Positions 54,601-62,694 of a DNA stretch of 64,000 bases are shown one piece after another. Origin of the DNA: Xanthomonas hortorum (GTDB lineage Bacteria > Pseudomonadota > Gammaproteobacteria > Xanthomonadales > Xanthomonadaceae); assembly GCF_024339125.1 (NCBI RefSeq), contig NZ_CP101417.1:3111001-3175000 (forward strand), given 5' to 3'. Both the position numbers and the translations under genes were made by a program. The notes under the pieces were generated by a model that saw nothing but the letters and a program-made list of their open reading frames with translations, searched no databases and was not told where the DNA came from. The first letter of the stretch is position 1. Each line of letters opens with the position of its first letter.

Positions 54601-55235
54601 TTGCTGGCCACCACCGGCAGGCCACGTACGCCGGCTGCATGCAGTGCGAACTGGTTGAAGCGTTCTTCGCCCTCGCGCCCGGTGCGGGTGAGTTCCAGAT
54701 GCAGGCCATCGCCGAACACGCGTTGCCAGTCGGCCAGCTGCTGCTCGGCCAGATCGGCGCGGCCTTCGCCAAACAGGCGCCCGGCCAGGCTGTCGCGGCC
54801 GGCCAGGGCGAACAGGTTGGCGTGGCCGCTCTGCAGCCATTCGGGGTGGATCGCCACGCCGCCCTCGGGGCGGTGGCCTTCCATCCAGGCGCGGGTGAGC
54901 AGGCGCGACAGGCTCAAGTACCCTTCGCGGTCTCGGCACAGCAGGGTCATGCGCCAGGGCGTCATGTCCGGTGTGGCGATCATCACGTCGGCGCCGGCGA
55001 TCGGCTTGATGCCCACACCTTCGGCGGCCTTGTAGAACTTGACCAGCGCGAACAGGTTGTTGAGGTCGGTGACTGCCAGCGCGGGCATGTCGAGCTCGAC
55101 CGCGCGGCTCAGCAGGTTGGCCTGCTTGGCCTTTTTCGGGTCAGCCTGATCCGGTTTCTCGGGCACACGGATGGTGGAATCCGCCAGCGAGAACTCGGTG
55201 TGGACGTGCAGATGGACGAAGCGGGAAGTGGACAT
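51645..55235 (-). CDS. dnaE: DNA polymerase III subunit alpha
   Basis: A 1196-residue replicative polymerase. The PHP domain begins at VHLHVHTEFSLADSTI (7-22). The palm contains IGPGRGSGAGSLVAW and the catalytic Asp pair in PDFDIDFCMDRRDEVI. The thumb and fingers region includes YGIMVYQEQVMQMAQIVG and FAGYGFNKSHAAAYALVSYQ. A helix-hairpin-helix follows (LGAIKGVGQGACEAIIEERQ) and an OB domain lies near 1010-1090. A Gly/Gln-rich stretch (QQRGGGGGGGDGEK) precedes it. Start at MSTSRFVHLH; the open frame extends 84 codons upstream without support. Confidence 0.98.
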   Translation of the reverse strand: MSTSRFVHLHVHTEFSLADSTIRVPEKPDQADPKKAKQANLLSRAVELDMPALAVTDLNNLFALVKFYKAAEGVGIKPIAGADVMIATPDMTPWRMTLLCRDREGYLSLSRLLTRAWMEGHRPEGGVAIHPEWLQSGHANLFALAGRDSLAGRLFGEGRADLAEQQLADWQRVFGDGLHLELTRTGREGEERFNQFALHAAGVRGLPVVASNDVRFLYASDFNAHEARVCISSGRVLDDPKRPREYSDQQYLKSADEMAALFADVPDAIDNTHALAQRCNIEMRLGTYFLPAYPVPEDETLDSWIRSQARDGLAARLEKSPIAPGKTRQDYVDRLEFELDTIIKMGFPGYFLIVADFIQWGKNQGIPIGPGRGSGAGSLVAWALQITDLDPLPYNLLFERFLNPERVSMPDFDIDFCMDRRDEVIDYVARKYGRERVSQIITYGTMAAKAVVRDAGRVLGFTYGLVDSVAKLIPNILGITLKDAMGEGKDSEMASPDLIQRYQVEDDVRDLMDLARQLEDLTRNAGKHAGGVVIAPEPLSEFCPLFAEHDEGGRGKNQVTQFDKDDVEAVGLVKFDFLGLRTLTIIDWAVKAINVRHARAGIDPVDITTLPLDDVPTYKGVFASGNTGAVFQFESSGMRRLLKDARPDRFEDLIALVSLYRPGPMDLIPDFNARKHGQQEIIYPDPRTEAILKDTYGIMVYQEQVMQMAQIVGDYSLGGADLLRRAMGKKVPAEMAKHREIFREGAAKGGVSAHKADEIFDLMEKFAGYGFNKSHAAAYALVSYQTAWLKRHYPAEFMAATLSSDMDNTDKVVGFLDEVRNLGLTVKPPRVNESAYMFEAATPDTIQYGLGAIKGVGQGACEAIIEERQRGGPYTTLLDFCTRVGTAKLNRRTLEAMVNAGAMDGLGKNRASLMLQLPEVMKATEQMARERASGQNSLFGGPDPSAPALRLDLPESKEWPLGQLLTGERETLGFYLSGHPFDPHRDEVRELVGCDLGALEKILASQQRGGGGGGGDGEKRAWRPEVSAILAGLVVGVRRKGDSQVFVQLEDGRGRVECSAFSDAMAEFGHLLTRDRILIVKGGLREDEFNGGYSLRIRQCWDYEQICADHAQRLSLRLDLREKQAWKRIDALLAKHRPGKTPLRLDLLLRAPSGGVAGMLDLNGSHSVRIDQHLMDSLRADPAVRTLKIKYSPPWA

Positions 55236-55521
55236 GCGAGACCGGAATAATGCGCGGTCAGGGTAGCGACCGTGGCCGGGCCGAACAAGGCTTGACAGCA
55301 CCGGTACGGGGCTGCGGCCAGACGCCACGGGGGCTGGCCGGTGCAGCCGATTCAGGGTTCGGCTAGCTGCGTGGAGCGCGCTGACGGCGATTGCGCGGAT
55401 CGGGGGGCGTGCGGGGCTGCGCGAGTGCAACGTCCGCTCCGCGAAGCCACGGCCGAAGCGGGCCGCATGCGCGCGGATGGACGGCACCGATACCGGGCCA
55501 GGTCCCCTGAACTGCGGTCAG

Positions 55522-56262
55522 TCAATCGGCCAGCAGCAGGCCATCGGCCGGGGCCACGCAGGGCACGTCCCAGTTCGACGGGGCGGCGGTCTCGATTCCC
55601 AGCGCACGCCGCACCGGTGCGAAACTGCGGCGATGCTGCGGGCAGGGCCCGTGCGTCTGCAATGCGGCCAGATGCACCGGGGTGGCGTAGCCCTTGTGCT
55701 GGTCGAAGCGGTATTCGGGATGCTGCGCGTGCAACTCATGCATCAAACGGTCGCGGGTGACCTTGGCCACGATCGAGGCCGCCATGATCGCGCGGTCGAG
55801 CGCATCGCCACCGATCAAGGCCTCGGCCGGGCAGGGCAAGCCCTTGGGCACGCGGTTGCCGTCGATGCGCGCGAACCCGGCCACATGCGCCACCCCTTCC
55901 ACCGCGCGGCGCATGCCGAGCATGGTGGCCTGATAGATGTTGATGCGGTCGATCTCCTCGCTGTCGATCAGCACCACCGACCACGCCAGCGCCCGCTCGA
56001 CGATGCGCGCGTACAACTGCTCGCGCCGCTGCGCACTCAGTTGCTTGGAATCATCCAGCCCGTTGATGCGCGGCTTGCTCGGGTCGAACACCACCGCAGC
56101 CACCGCAACCGGGCCAGCGAGCGGGCCGCGGCCGGCTTCGTCGACGCCGGCGATCAAGCGCCGGGATTCGGCATTCGGGATTGGGGATTGGCCGAACAAG
56201 GACGACTGGCGCGCCTCGGTGCTGGCGCTATCGGCTTGTGCGCACGGAGCCAGGATTTTCAC
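55522..56262 (-). CDS. rnhB: Ribonuclease HII
   Basis: A 246-residue endonuclease that cuts RNA in RNA-DNA hybrids and at single ribonucleotides. The core starts at [15 protein letters not shown] (36-50) with catalytic Asp and Glu, followed by LDDSKQLS and [18 protein letters not shown]. The GTG start at 56262 overlaps the lpxB stop by four bases. The first 35 residues are an extension not seen in E. coli RnhB; residues 24-34 ([11 protein letters not shown]) are encoded by a GGGATT-type repeat arm. The domain is otherwise complete. Confidence 0.93.
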   Translation of the reverse strand: MKILAPCAQADSASTEARQSSLFGQSPIPNAESRRLIAGVDEAGRGPLAGPVAVAAVVFDPSKPRINGLDDSKQLSAQRREQLYARIVERALAWSVVLIDSEEIDRINIYQATMLGMRRAVEGVAHVAGFARIDGNRVPKGLPCPAEALIGGDALDRAIMAASIVAKVTRDRLMHELHAQHPEYRFDQHKGYATPVHLAALQTHGPCPQHRRSFAPVRRALGIETAAPSNWDVPCVAPADGLLLAD

Positions 56263-56306
56263 GCCTTTGCTCCTGACGAATCCCGAATGCCCACTCCCGA
56301 ATCCCT
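56162..56306. repeat. Inverted pair of short repeats spanning the lpxB-rnhB junction
   Basis: The left arm (56162-56191) contains ATTCGGGATTGGGGATTGG and encodes part of the RnhB N-terminus; the right arm (56278-56306) contains AATCCCGAATGCCC and ACTCCCGAATCCC and encodes the LpxB C-terminus ([12 protein letters not shown]). Confidence 0.75.
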
Positions 56307-57563
56307 GCCCTCCAGCAACCCGGCCACCGCATCGGCCGCGCGCGCCGATGCATCGCGGCGCAGTTCTGCGTGCAGGGCCAGATACCGCGGCTGCAGCGCG
56401 GCGACTTTCTCCGGGTGCTTGAACCAGTCCAGCAGGGCCACGCACAGGCGCTCCGGGGTGCAGTCGTCCTGCATCAGCTCGGGCGCCAGATCGTCGTTGG
56501 CCAGGATGTTGGGCAGCGCATAGCGGTTGACCTTGAGCAGACCCAGTGTCTTGACGATGCGGTAGGTGAGCGGGGCGACCTTGTAGCCGACCACCATCGG
56601 GCGCTTGACCAGCATCGCCTCCAGTGTGGCAGTGCCGGAGGCCAGCAACACCACGTCGGCAGCCAGCATCGCGGTGCGCGCCTGGCCGTCGAGCAGGTGC
56701 GAGCGCAGCACCGGCAGCGACGAGTGCGACAGCTGTTCGGCCAGCAGTTGCTTGCAGCCAGGGTTGGCTGCCGGTACCAGCACGTGCAGGTTGGGCAGAT
56801 GTTCGGACACCAGCCAGGCGGCCTGGAAAAACGTATCGCCGAGCTTGCTGATTTCGCCATGCCGGCTACCTGGCAACACCGCCAGCACGGTGCTGGAGGC
56901 AGACAGGCCCAGCTTGGCGCGCGCGGCCGCGCGATCGGCCTGGTAGGCGATGTCGTCGGCCATCGGGTGGCCGACAAACCGCGCATCGATGCCGTGCCGG
57001 GCGTAGATCGGCGGCTCCATCGGAAACAGGCACAGCACCAGGTCGGCGCTGGCACCGATCTTCTCGGCACGCTTCTCGCGCCATGCCCACACCGAGGGAC
57101 TGACGTAATGCACGGTACGCACGCCACGCTGCTTGAGCCAGCGCTCGACCGAAAGATTGAAATCGGGCGCGTCGATGCCGATGAACACATCCGGCTTCCA
57201 GGCCAGCACGCGCTCGCGGAAGGCGCGGCGCAGCTTCAACAGCCGCGGCAGATGCTGCAGCACTTCGGTCAGGCCCATCACCGCCAGCTCGCTGGCATCG
57301 AACCAGGTCTGGCAGCCGGCGCCGCGCATCGCATCGCCACCGATGCCGACGAACTCGGCAGTCGGATAACGGCGGCGCAATTCATCGATCAACCCGGCAC
57401 CCAGGATGTCGCCGGAGGCTTCGCCGGCGATCAGCGCGATGCGTGGGGAGCGGAGATTGGGGATTGGGGATTGGGGATTGGCCAGCGCGTCGTGCACGAC
57501 GTCGCCCGGTGTGGTGTGGACGCTTTGCATCTCCAATCCCGAATCCCGAATCCCGGCCTTCAT
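56259..57563 (-). CDS. lpxB: Lipid-A-disaccharide synthase
   Basis: A 434-residue glycosyltransferase that joins lipid X and UDP-diacylglucosamine in lipid A synthesis. The conserved core begins at [19 protein letters not shown] (41-59). Further blocks are [35 protein letters not shown] and GTATLEAML. The first 40 residues precede the normal N-terminus; residues 4-10 (GIRDSGL) and 29-37 (NPQSPIPNL) come from repeat arms, as do the last dozen. The start overlaps the lpxA stop by four bases. Confidence 0.95.
   Translation of the reverse strand: MKAGIRDSGLEMQSVHTTPGDVVHDALANPQSPIPNLRSPRIALIAGEASGDILGAGLIDELRRRYPTAEFVGIGGDAMRGAGCQTWFDASELAVMGLTEVLQHLPRLLKLRRAFRERVLAWKPDVFIGIDAPDFNLSVERWLKQRGVRTVHYVSPSVWAWREKRAEKIGASADLVLCLFPMEPPIYARHGIDARFVGHPMADDIAYQADRAAARAKLGLSASSTVLAVLPGSRHGEISKLGDTFFQAAWLVSEHLPNLHVLVPAANPGCKQLLAEQLSHSSLPVLRSHLLDGQARTAMLAADVVLLASGTATLEAMLVKRPMVVGYKVAPLTYRIVKTLGLLKVNRYALPNILANDDLAPELMQDDCTPERLCVALLDWFKHPEKVAALQPRYLALHAELRRDASARAADAVAGLLEGRDSGVGIRDSSGAKA
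57454..57556. repeat. Inverted pair of short repeats inside the 5' end of lpxB
   Basis: The left arm (57454-57480) reads GATTGGGGATTGGGGATTGG and the right arm (57532-57556) reads CCAATCCCGAATCCCGAATC. Both are translated as part of LpxB, separated by about 50 coding bases. Confidence 0.75.
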
Positions 57564-58351
57564 CGCAACAACGGCCTTTCCGCCGCTTCGATGAACTCGA
57601 GCAGCCCGCGCACGTCCTCGCTGCTCTTGGCCTGTTCGGCCAGCTGCAGTTTGGCCTCGCTCAGCGGCAGGCCGGCGACGTACAGCGTGCGGTAGGCGCG
57701 CTTGATCGCGGTGATGCGCTCGGCATCGAAGCCGCGGCGCTTGAGCCCTTCGCTATTGATGCCGCGTGGGCGGCCCAGCGATTCGCTGCCGACCATGGTG
57801 AACGGCGGCACGTCGCCATTGGTCAGCGCGCCCATGCCCAGGAAGGCGTGCGCGCCGATCCGGCAGAACTGATGCGCGCCGGCAAAGCCGCTGATGATCA
57901 CGTAGTCGCCGACGGTGACGTGGCCGGCCAGCGTGGTGTTGTTGGAAAACACGCAGTGGTTGCCGACATGGCAGTCGTGCGCCACATGCGTATAGGCCAG
58001 CATCCAGTTGTCGTCGCCGACCACGGTGATGCCGCCACCGCCGCCGGTACCGCGATTGATGGTGACGAATTCGCGGATCACATTGCCGTCGCCGATCACC
58101 AGTTCGGTGCGCTCGCCGGCGTACTTCTTGTCCTGCGGCTCGCCGCCGATCGCCGCGTGGCCGATGAAGCGGTTATTGCGGCCGATCCGGGTCGGGCCAT
58201 GGATCCAGCAATGCGGCCCGACCTCGGTGCCCGCGCCGATCTCCACATCGGCGCCGATCAGCGAAAACGCGCCGACGCGGACGTCGTCAGCCAGCGTTGC
58301 CGAGGGATCGATGACCGCCGTGGGATGAATCAAAGGTGTCGAATCACGCAT
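57560..58351 (-). CDS. lpxA: UDP-N-acetylglucosamine acyltransferase
   Basis: A 263-residue trimeric enzyme that adds the first 3-hydroxyacyl chain to UDP-GlcNAc. The left-handed beta-helix of hexapeptide repeats runs from [20 protein letters not shown] to about residue 190, with [20 protein letters not shown] and [12 protein letters not shown] near the catalytic His. A C-terminal helical domain follows. Full length. It is coupled to lpxB by an ATGA overlap and is 25 bp from fabZ. Confidence 0.97.
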   Translation of the reverse strand: MRDSTPLIHPTAVIDPSATLADDVRVGAFSLIGADVEIGAGTEVGPHCWIHGPTRIGRNNRFIGHAAIGGEPQDKKYAGERTELVIGDGNVIREFVTINRGTGGGGGITVVGDDNWMLAYTHVAHDCHVGNHCVFSNNTTLAGHVTVGDYVIISGFAGAHQFCRIGAHAFLGMGALTNGDVPPFTMVGSESLGRPRGINSEGLKRRGFDAERITAIKRAYRTLYVAGLPLSEAKLQLAEQAKSSEDVRGLLEFIEAAERPLLR

Positions 58352-58376
58352 CGTGTCTTACTCCGAAAGCGGGTTA

Positions 58377-58835
58377 TTACCTGGCGCCGGCGCACATCAC
58401 CTCGGCACTGGCCACCACTTCGCCATCGACCTTGGCCTCGCCGTAGAAGCATCCCACGTTACGGATCAGGCGCTTCATCTTCACCTCCATGATCAACACA
58501 TCGCCCGGGATCACCTGCTTGTTGAAGCGGGCGTTGTCGACCTTGACCATGTAGAACAACTGCGACAACGCATCGCGGCCCAAGCCGAGTTGGGTCATCA
58601 CGCCACCGACCTGCGCCAGCGCCTCGATGATCAGCACGCCAGGCATCACCGGGCGGTTCGGGAAGTGGCCCTGGAAGAACGGCTCGTTGATGGTGACGTT
58701 CTTCTGCGCCACGATCCACTTGGTTTCCAGATCGAGTTCGAGGACCCGGTCGACCAGCAGAAACGGGTAACGATGCGGGAGCAGCGTCTGGATCTGACTG
58801 ACGTCGATCGGCAGCTCATACGTGGGGTAACTCAT
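58377..58835 (-). CDS. fabZ: 3-hydroxyacyl-ACP dehydratase
   Basis: A 152-residue hot-dog-fold enzyme that dehydrates beta-hydroxyacyl-ACP in fatty acid elongation. [18 protein letters not shown] is the N-terminal signature. The catalytic His is in [14 protein letters not shown] and the Glu in [10 protein letters not shown]. The start [10 protein letters not shown] overlaps the lpxD stop by four bases; an open frame of 26 codons further upstream lies inside lpxD. Its place among lpx genes reflects competition for 3-hydroxyacyl-ACP. Confidence 0.97.
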   Translation of the reverse strand: MSYPTYELPIDVSQIQTLLPHRYPFLLVDRVLELDLETKWIVAQKNVTINEPFFQGHFPNRPVMPGVLIIEALAQVGGVMTQLGLGRDALSQLFYMVKVDNARFNKQVIPGDVLIMEVKMKRLIRNVGCFYGEAKVDGEVVASAEVMCAGAR

Positions 58836-59845
58836 TCTTTCTCCTTGCCCACAGCCAGAATGCGCCTTGCCAGCACATCGAGTTGTTTGAAGCGCGCGGC
58901 ATTCTTGCGCCACGTGCGATTGTCGGTGAGAGGGGTGCCGGACGAATACTCGCCCGGCTCATGGATGGAATTGCGCACCACCGATTTGCCGGTGATCACG
59001 ACCTTGTCGCAGATCTCCAGGTGGCCGACCACGCCGACGTGGCCGCCGAGCAGACAGTAACGGCCGATCTTGGCGCTGCCGGCAATGCCGGTGCAGCCGG
59101 CGATCGCGCTATGCGCACCGATATGGCAGTTGTGCGCAATCTGCACCAGGTTATCCACGCGCACGTCTTCTTCCAGCACGGTGTCTTCCAGCGCGCCGCG
59201 GTCGATGCAGGTGTTGGCGCCAATCTCGCAATCGTCGCCGATCACCACACCGCCCAGTTGCGGCACCTTGATCCAGTGGCCGGCATCCATCGCCAGGCCG
59301 AAACCATCGGCGCCGATCACCGCGCCGGGGTGAATGCGCACCCGCTTGCCCAACCGCACGCGGGTCACCAGGGTGACGCGGGCGATCAGTTCGCTGCCGG
59401 CATCCACCACGCAGTCTTCGCCGATGATGCTGCCGGTGCCGATCACGCAGCCATCGCCCACGCGGCTGCGCGCACCGATGCTGACGAACGGGCCGACATG
59501 CGCGCTCGGCGAGACCTGAGCGGTGGGGTCGATCACCGCCAAGGGATGGATGCCCGGTTCGCGCACCGGCGCCACATCGAACAAGGCGGCGATCTTGGCG
59601 AACGCGGTATAGGGATCCTTGGCGACCAACGCGGTGCCGCGTGCGGCTTGCGCATCCTCGGCACGCAGGACAACGATGGCTGCCTGAGTGTCAGCCAGCT
59701 GCGGCCGATAGCGTGGGTTGGACAGGAAGCTCAGCTGCCCCGCGCCGGCATGCGCCAGGGTGGCGACACCGGTGACTTCGGTGGTGCCGTCGCCAACGAC
59801 GGTCAACCCAAATTGTTCGGCAATCGCACTGGCGGTCAAGCGCAT
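58832..59845 (-). CDS. lpxD: UDP-3-O-acylglucosamine N-acyltransferase
   Basis: A 337-residue acyltransferase, third step of lipid A synthesis. The N-terminal uridine-binding domain includes AGQLSFLSNPRYRPQLADTQ. The left-handed beta-helix follows from about residue 105, with the catalytic His region QIAHNCHIGAHSAIAGCTGI. A C-terminal helix ends [14 protein letters not shown]. It is the first gene of the lpxD-fabZ-lpxA-lpxB-rnhB run and must have its own promoter in the 127 bp before the divergent small gene, because a terminator isolates it from bamA. Confidence 0.96.
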   Translation of the reverse strand: MRLTASAIAEQFGLTVVGDGTTEVTGVATLAHAGAGQLSFLSNPRYRPQLADTQAAIVVLRAEDAQAARGTALVAKDPYTAFAKIAALFDVAPVREPGIHPLAVIDPTAQVSPSAHVGPFVSIGARSRVGDGCVIGTGSIIGEDCVVDAGSELIARVTLVTRVRLGKRVRIHPGAVIGADGFGLAMDAGHWIKVPQLGGVVIGDDCEIGANTCIDRGALEDTVLEEDVRVDNLVQIAHNCHIGAHSAIAGCTGIAGSAKIGRYCLLGGHVGVVGHLEICDKVVITGKSVVRNSIHEPGEYSSGTPLTDNRTWRKNAARFKQLDVLARRILAVGKEKE

Positions 59846-59972
59846 CAGGGTGAACCTCGCGTAAACAGTAAGTAGCTGGTTTTACGGAAAAAAAACGTTG
59901 CCAAACGTTTGCCAAACAGTCGGGCGTATCTCTGACTGGGCCGCAACTGTGCGGCGAACCCAGGAAAAGCAT

Positions 59973-60164
59973 ATGAAAACTGTCCTCTCCATTTTCGGAA
60001 GCGTGATCCTGCTGGGCGCGGTTGCCAGTGCCTCGGCCGACGACTTCGCAGAACAGCGCGCCAACGCTCAGGGCTTCTGGGACCAGCAGATCCAGTGCGT
60101 GGACTCGTCCGATTGGGGCGCCACCGCCACCTGCCTGGGCAACGTCTGGAACACCTACTTCTAA
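59973..60164 (+). CDS. Small secreted protein of unknown function
   Basis: A 63-residue pre-protein with a clear signal peptide, MKTVLSIFGSVILLGAVASA, cut probably after ASA (residue 22). The mature 41 residues begin DDFAEQRANAQGFWDQQIQC and contain two Cys that could form a disulfide, plus several Trp. AGGAAA lies before the ATG. It runs against the bamA-lpx genes and occupies the place where skp is often found. It is not Skp-like in length or sequence. No family is recognised. Confidence 0.75.
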   Translation: MKTVLSIFGSVILLGAVASASADDFAEQRANAQGFWDQQIQCVDSSDWGATATCLGNVWNTYF

Positions 60165-60199
60165 GTCCGGGTTTCAGACAGGAAGCAGTTCAAACAAAC

Positions 60200-60235
60200 A
60201 ATGGCGGCCCGAAGTTCGGGCCGCCATTGTTTTGC
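60200..60235. terminator. Bidirectional terminator between small secreted gene and bamA
   Basis: Perfect 13-base arms AATGGCGGCCCGA and TCGGGCCGCCATT enclose AGT. GTTTTG follows on the plus strand, and the minus strand runs into TTGTTTGTTTG. It can stop both the small gene and bamA transcripts. Confidence 0.85.
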
Positions 60236-60244
60236 CTGCATTGA

Positions 60245-62611
60245 TTAGAACTGGCCGCCGAAGGTGAACTGCAGACGTTCGATCTCGTCGTTGTCTTCCT
60301 TCTTCAGCGGGAACGCGTAGCTGATCGAGATGGGGCCGACCGGTGCGCGCCACAGCAACGCCACGCCGGTGGACGCGCGCAGTTCGTTGGCCTTGAAGTT
60401 GTCCACGCCGCTATACACGTTACCGAAGTCGAAGAATGCCGATACGCGCGCCGACGGGCTGTCGAACAGCTTGGGGAAATACATTTCCACCGAGCCCACG
60501 GTCTTGAACGAGCCACCCAGCGGCTGGCCGCGATTGAATCCGTTGATGGTTTCCGAACGCGGGCCCAGGGTGTTGTCTTCGAAGCCGCGCACCGAGTTGG
60601 TGCCGCCGGCGTAGAAGTTCTCGTAGAACGGCAGGCCGGTGGCGGTGATGGTGCGTGACACGCCATTGCCATCGGTCACCACACGCGTGCTGTCATTGCC
60701 GTAGCTGTCGCCATAGCCCAGTTCGAAGCGCGTGTTCAACACGATTGCCGGAATGATCGGCCAGTAGTTGGAGATCTGGTAATTGAGCTTGTAGTACTCG
60801 ACCGTGGAGCCGGGCAGGGTGGTTTCCAGGCCGACGCGCTGGTACATGCCGCGGGTCGGCATGAAGAAGTCGTTGCGGGTATCGCGCGCCCAACCCAGCT
60901 CGGTCCGCCAGGCGTGGAAGGTACGGGTGCCGATCGCATCGATGTAATCGATGATCGCCCGAGGCGTGGTGCCCGGGAAGGTGGTGATCTGATTGCTGTC
61001 GATGCCGACCATTGCCGAGACGGTATCGTTCTCGGTGATCGGCACGCCGAACACCACCTGCGCCGAACCATTCTTGCTGTTGAACTGCGCGGTGTTGAAG
61101 TCCGAGTAGTCCAGTGCGCGCCAGGACAGGTTGTAGCCCAGCGACACGCCGTCGTCGGTAAAGAACGGGTTGGTGTAGGAGAACGCGTAACGCTGCTGGA
61201 AGGTGCTGCGCGAGGCCTCCACCGCCACACGGTTACCGCCGCCCAGGAAGTTGTTCTGCGACAACTGCACGGAGGTGGTCACACCAAAGCTCTGCGAGTA
61301 ACCCAGGCCGAACACGAAGCTGCCGGAGGTGGTTTCCTTGACGTTGTAGACCACATCGACCTGGTCGTTGCTACCCGGCACGGCCGGCGTTTCCACGTCC
61401 ACGCTCTCGAAGTAGCCCAGGCGTTGCAGACGGATCTTGGAGCGGTCGATCGCCGCCTGCGAGTACCAGGTGTTTTCGAACTGGCGCATTTCGCGGCGCA
61501 ACACTTCGTCCGAGGTACGGCTGTTGCCCTTGTACAGGATGCGGCGCACGGTCACGCGCGGACCCGGCACTACTTGCAGGTTCACCGCAACGGTGCGGTC
61601 CTCGCGGTTCGGCGTCGGGATCGGGTTGACCTTGGCGAACGCGTAACCGACGTTGCTCAGCGTGTTGGTGATCGCATCGGAGGTGTATTCCAGCAACGCG
61701 CGCGAGAAGATGTCGCCGGCCTTGGGAATGACCAGGCGCTCGATGTCGGCCTGCGGCAACACGGTGTCGCCGGTGACCTTGATCTCGGAAATCTTGTACT
61801 GCTCGCCCTCGGTGACGCCGGCGCTGACGAACATGTCGCGCTTGTCGGGGCTGATCGCCACCTGGGTGGAGTCGATGCTGAAGTCCACGTAGCCGCGGTC
61901 CAGGTACCAGGAGTTGAGCTTCTCCAGGTCGCCGGACATCTTTTCCTTGGAGTACTGGTCGTCGCGGCGATACCACGAGGCCCAGTTGTGCTCCTTGGAT
62001 TCCCAGTTTTCCAGGATGTCCTCGTTGGCGAACTTCTCGGTACCGATCAGGTTGACGTGGCGGATCTTGGCCGCCTTGCCTTCCTTGATCGCGATGGCCA
62101 CGTCGACGCGGTTGCGATCCAGCGGGCTCACCGTCGGAGTGATCTCGACGTTGTACTTGCCGCGGTTGTTGTACTGGCGGGTCAGTTCCTGGGTCACGCG
62201 GTCCAGGCTCAGCCGGTCGAAGGTGCCGCCTTCGGTCAGGCCGATATCGCCCAGGCCCTTGAGCAGCTCTTCGGACTTGATGTCCTTGTTGCCGGTCACG
62301 GTGAGCTTGTTGATCGCCGGGCGCTCCTTGACCGTGATCACCAGGATGTTGCCCTGGCGATCCAGCTGCACGTCTTCGAAGAAGCCGGTGCGGTACAGCG
62401 CACGGATCGAGTCGGCAACCTTGCCATCGTCCACGGTGTCGCCGCGATTCACCGGCAGATAGGTGAACACGGTGCCGGAGGCAATGCGCTGCAGGCCGTC
62501 GACGCGGATGTCGCTGGCAACGAACGGCTCGGCCGCCAGGGCCAGGGCTGGCAGGCTGAGGCCGGCGGCAAGAGCGAGGGCAAGCAGGCGGCGAGTGGGA
62601 AGACGCGTCAT
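60245..62611 (-). CDS. bamA: Outer membrane protein assembly factor BamA
   Basis: A 788-residue outer-membrane insertase. A signal peptide ends near ALALAA (residue 27). Five POTRA domains span about 28-425 and the 16-strand barrel runs to the C-terminal Phe. POTRA 1 starts FVASDIRVDGLQRIASGTVF. The barrel holds the loop-6 motif in GGTNSVRGFEDNTLGPRS, and the last strand is RLQFTFGGQF. The protein inserts beta-barrel proteins such as the porin encoded at 42432. The gene follows rseP by 83 bp and is cut off from lpxD by a terminator. Confidence 0.97.
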   Translation of the reverse strand: MTRLPTRRLLALALAAGLSLPALALAAEPFVASDIRVDGLQRIASGTVFTYLPVNRGDTVDDGKVADSIRALYRTGFFEDVQLDRQGNILVITVKERPAINKLTVTGNKDIKSEELLKGLGDIGLTEGGTFDRLSLDRVTQELTRQYNNRGKYNVEITPTVSPLDRNRVDVAIAIKEGKAAKIRHVNLIGTEKFANEDILENWESKEHNWASWYRRDDQYSKEKMSGDLEKLNSWYLDRGYVDFSIDSTQVAISPDKRDMFVSAGVTEGEQYKISEIKVTGDTVLPQADIERLVIPKAGDIFSRALLEYTSDAITNTLSNVGYAFAKVNPIPTPNREDRTVAVNLQVVPGPRVTVRRILYKGNSRTSDEVLRREMRQFENTWYSQAAIDRSKIRLQRLGYFESVDVETPAVPGSNDQVDVVYNVKETTSGSFVFGLGYSQSFGVTTSVQLSQNNFLGGGNRVAVEASRSTFQQRYAFSYTNPFFTDDGVSLGYNLSWRALDYSDFNTAQFNSKNGSAQVVFGVPITENDTVSAMVGIDSNQITTFPGTTPRAIIDYIDAIGTRTFHAWRTELGWARDTRNDFFMPTRGMYQRVGLETTLPGSTVEYYKLNYQISNYWPIIPAIVLNTRFELGYGDSYGNDSTRVVTDGNGVSRTITATGLPFYENFYAGGTNSVRGFEDNTLGPRSETINGFNRGQPLGGSFKTVGSVEMYFPKLFDSPSARVSAFFDFGNVYSGVDNFKANELRASTGVALLWRAPVGPISISYAFPLKKEDNDEIERLQFTFGGQF

Positions 62612-62694
62612 GTCACATCCGGTTGGAGTCGATTTCGGGTGTTGCTGGATGCCGACGTATGACGACGACAACAGGCGGAAAGGGTGGAGCAGTT

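Noticed and set aside
51900-55250. An open frame of 1116 codons opposite dnaE
   Set aside because: It mirrors the conserved DNA polymerase III alpha gene codon by codon and has no ribosome site or recognisable domain.
59902-59911. CAAACGTTTG palindrome between lpxD and the small secreted gene as an operator
   Set aside because: A single 10-bp palindrome without a second copy or a known regulator match is too weak to report as a site.
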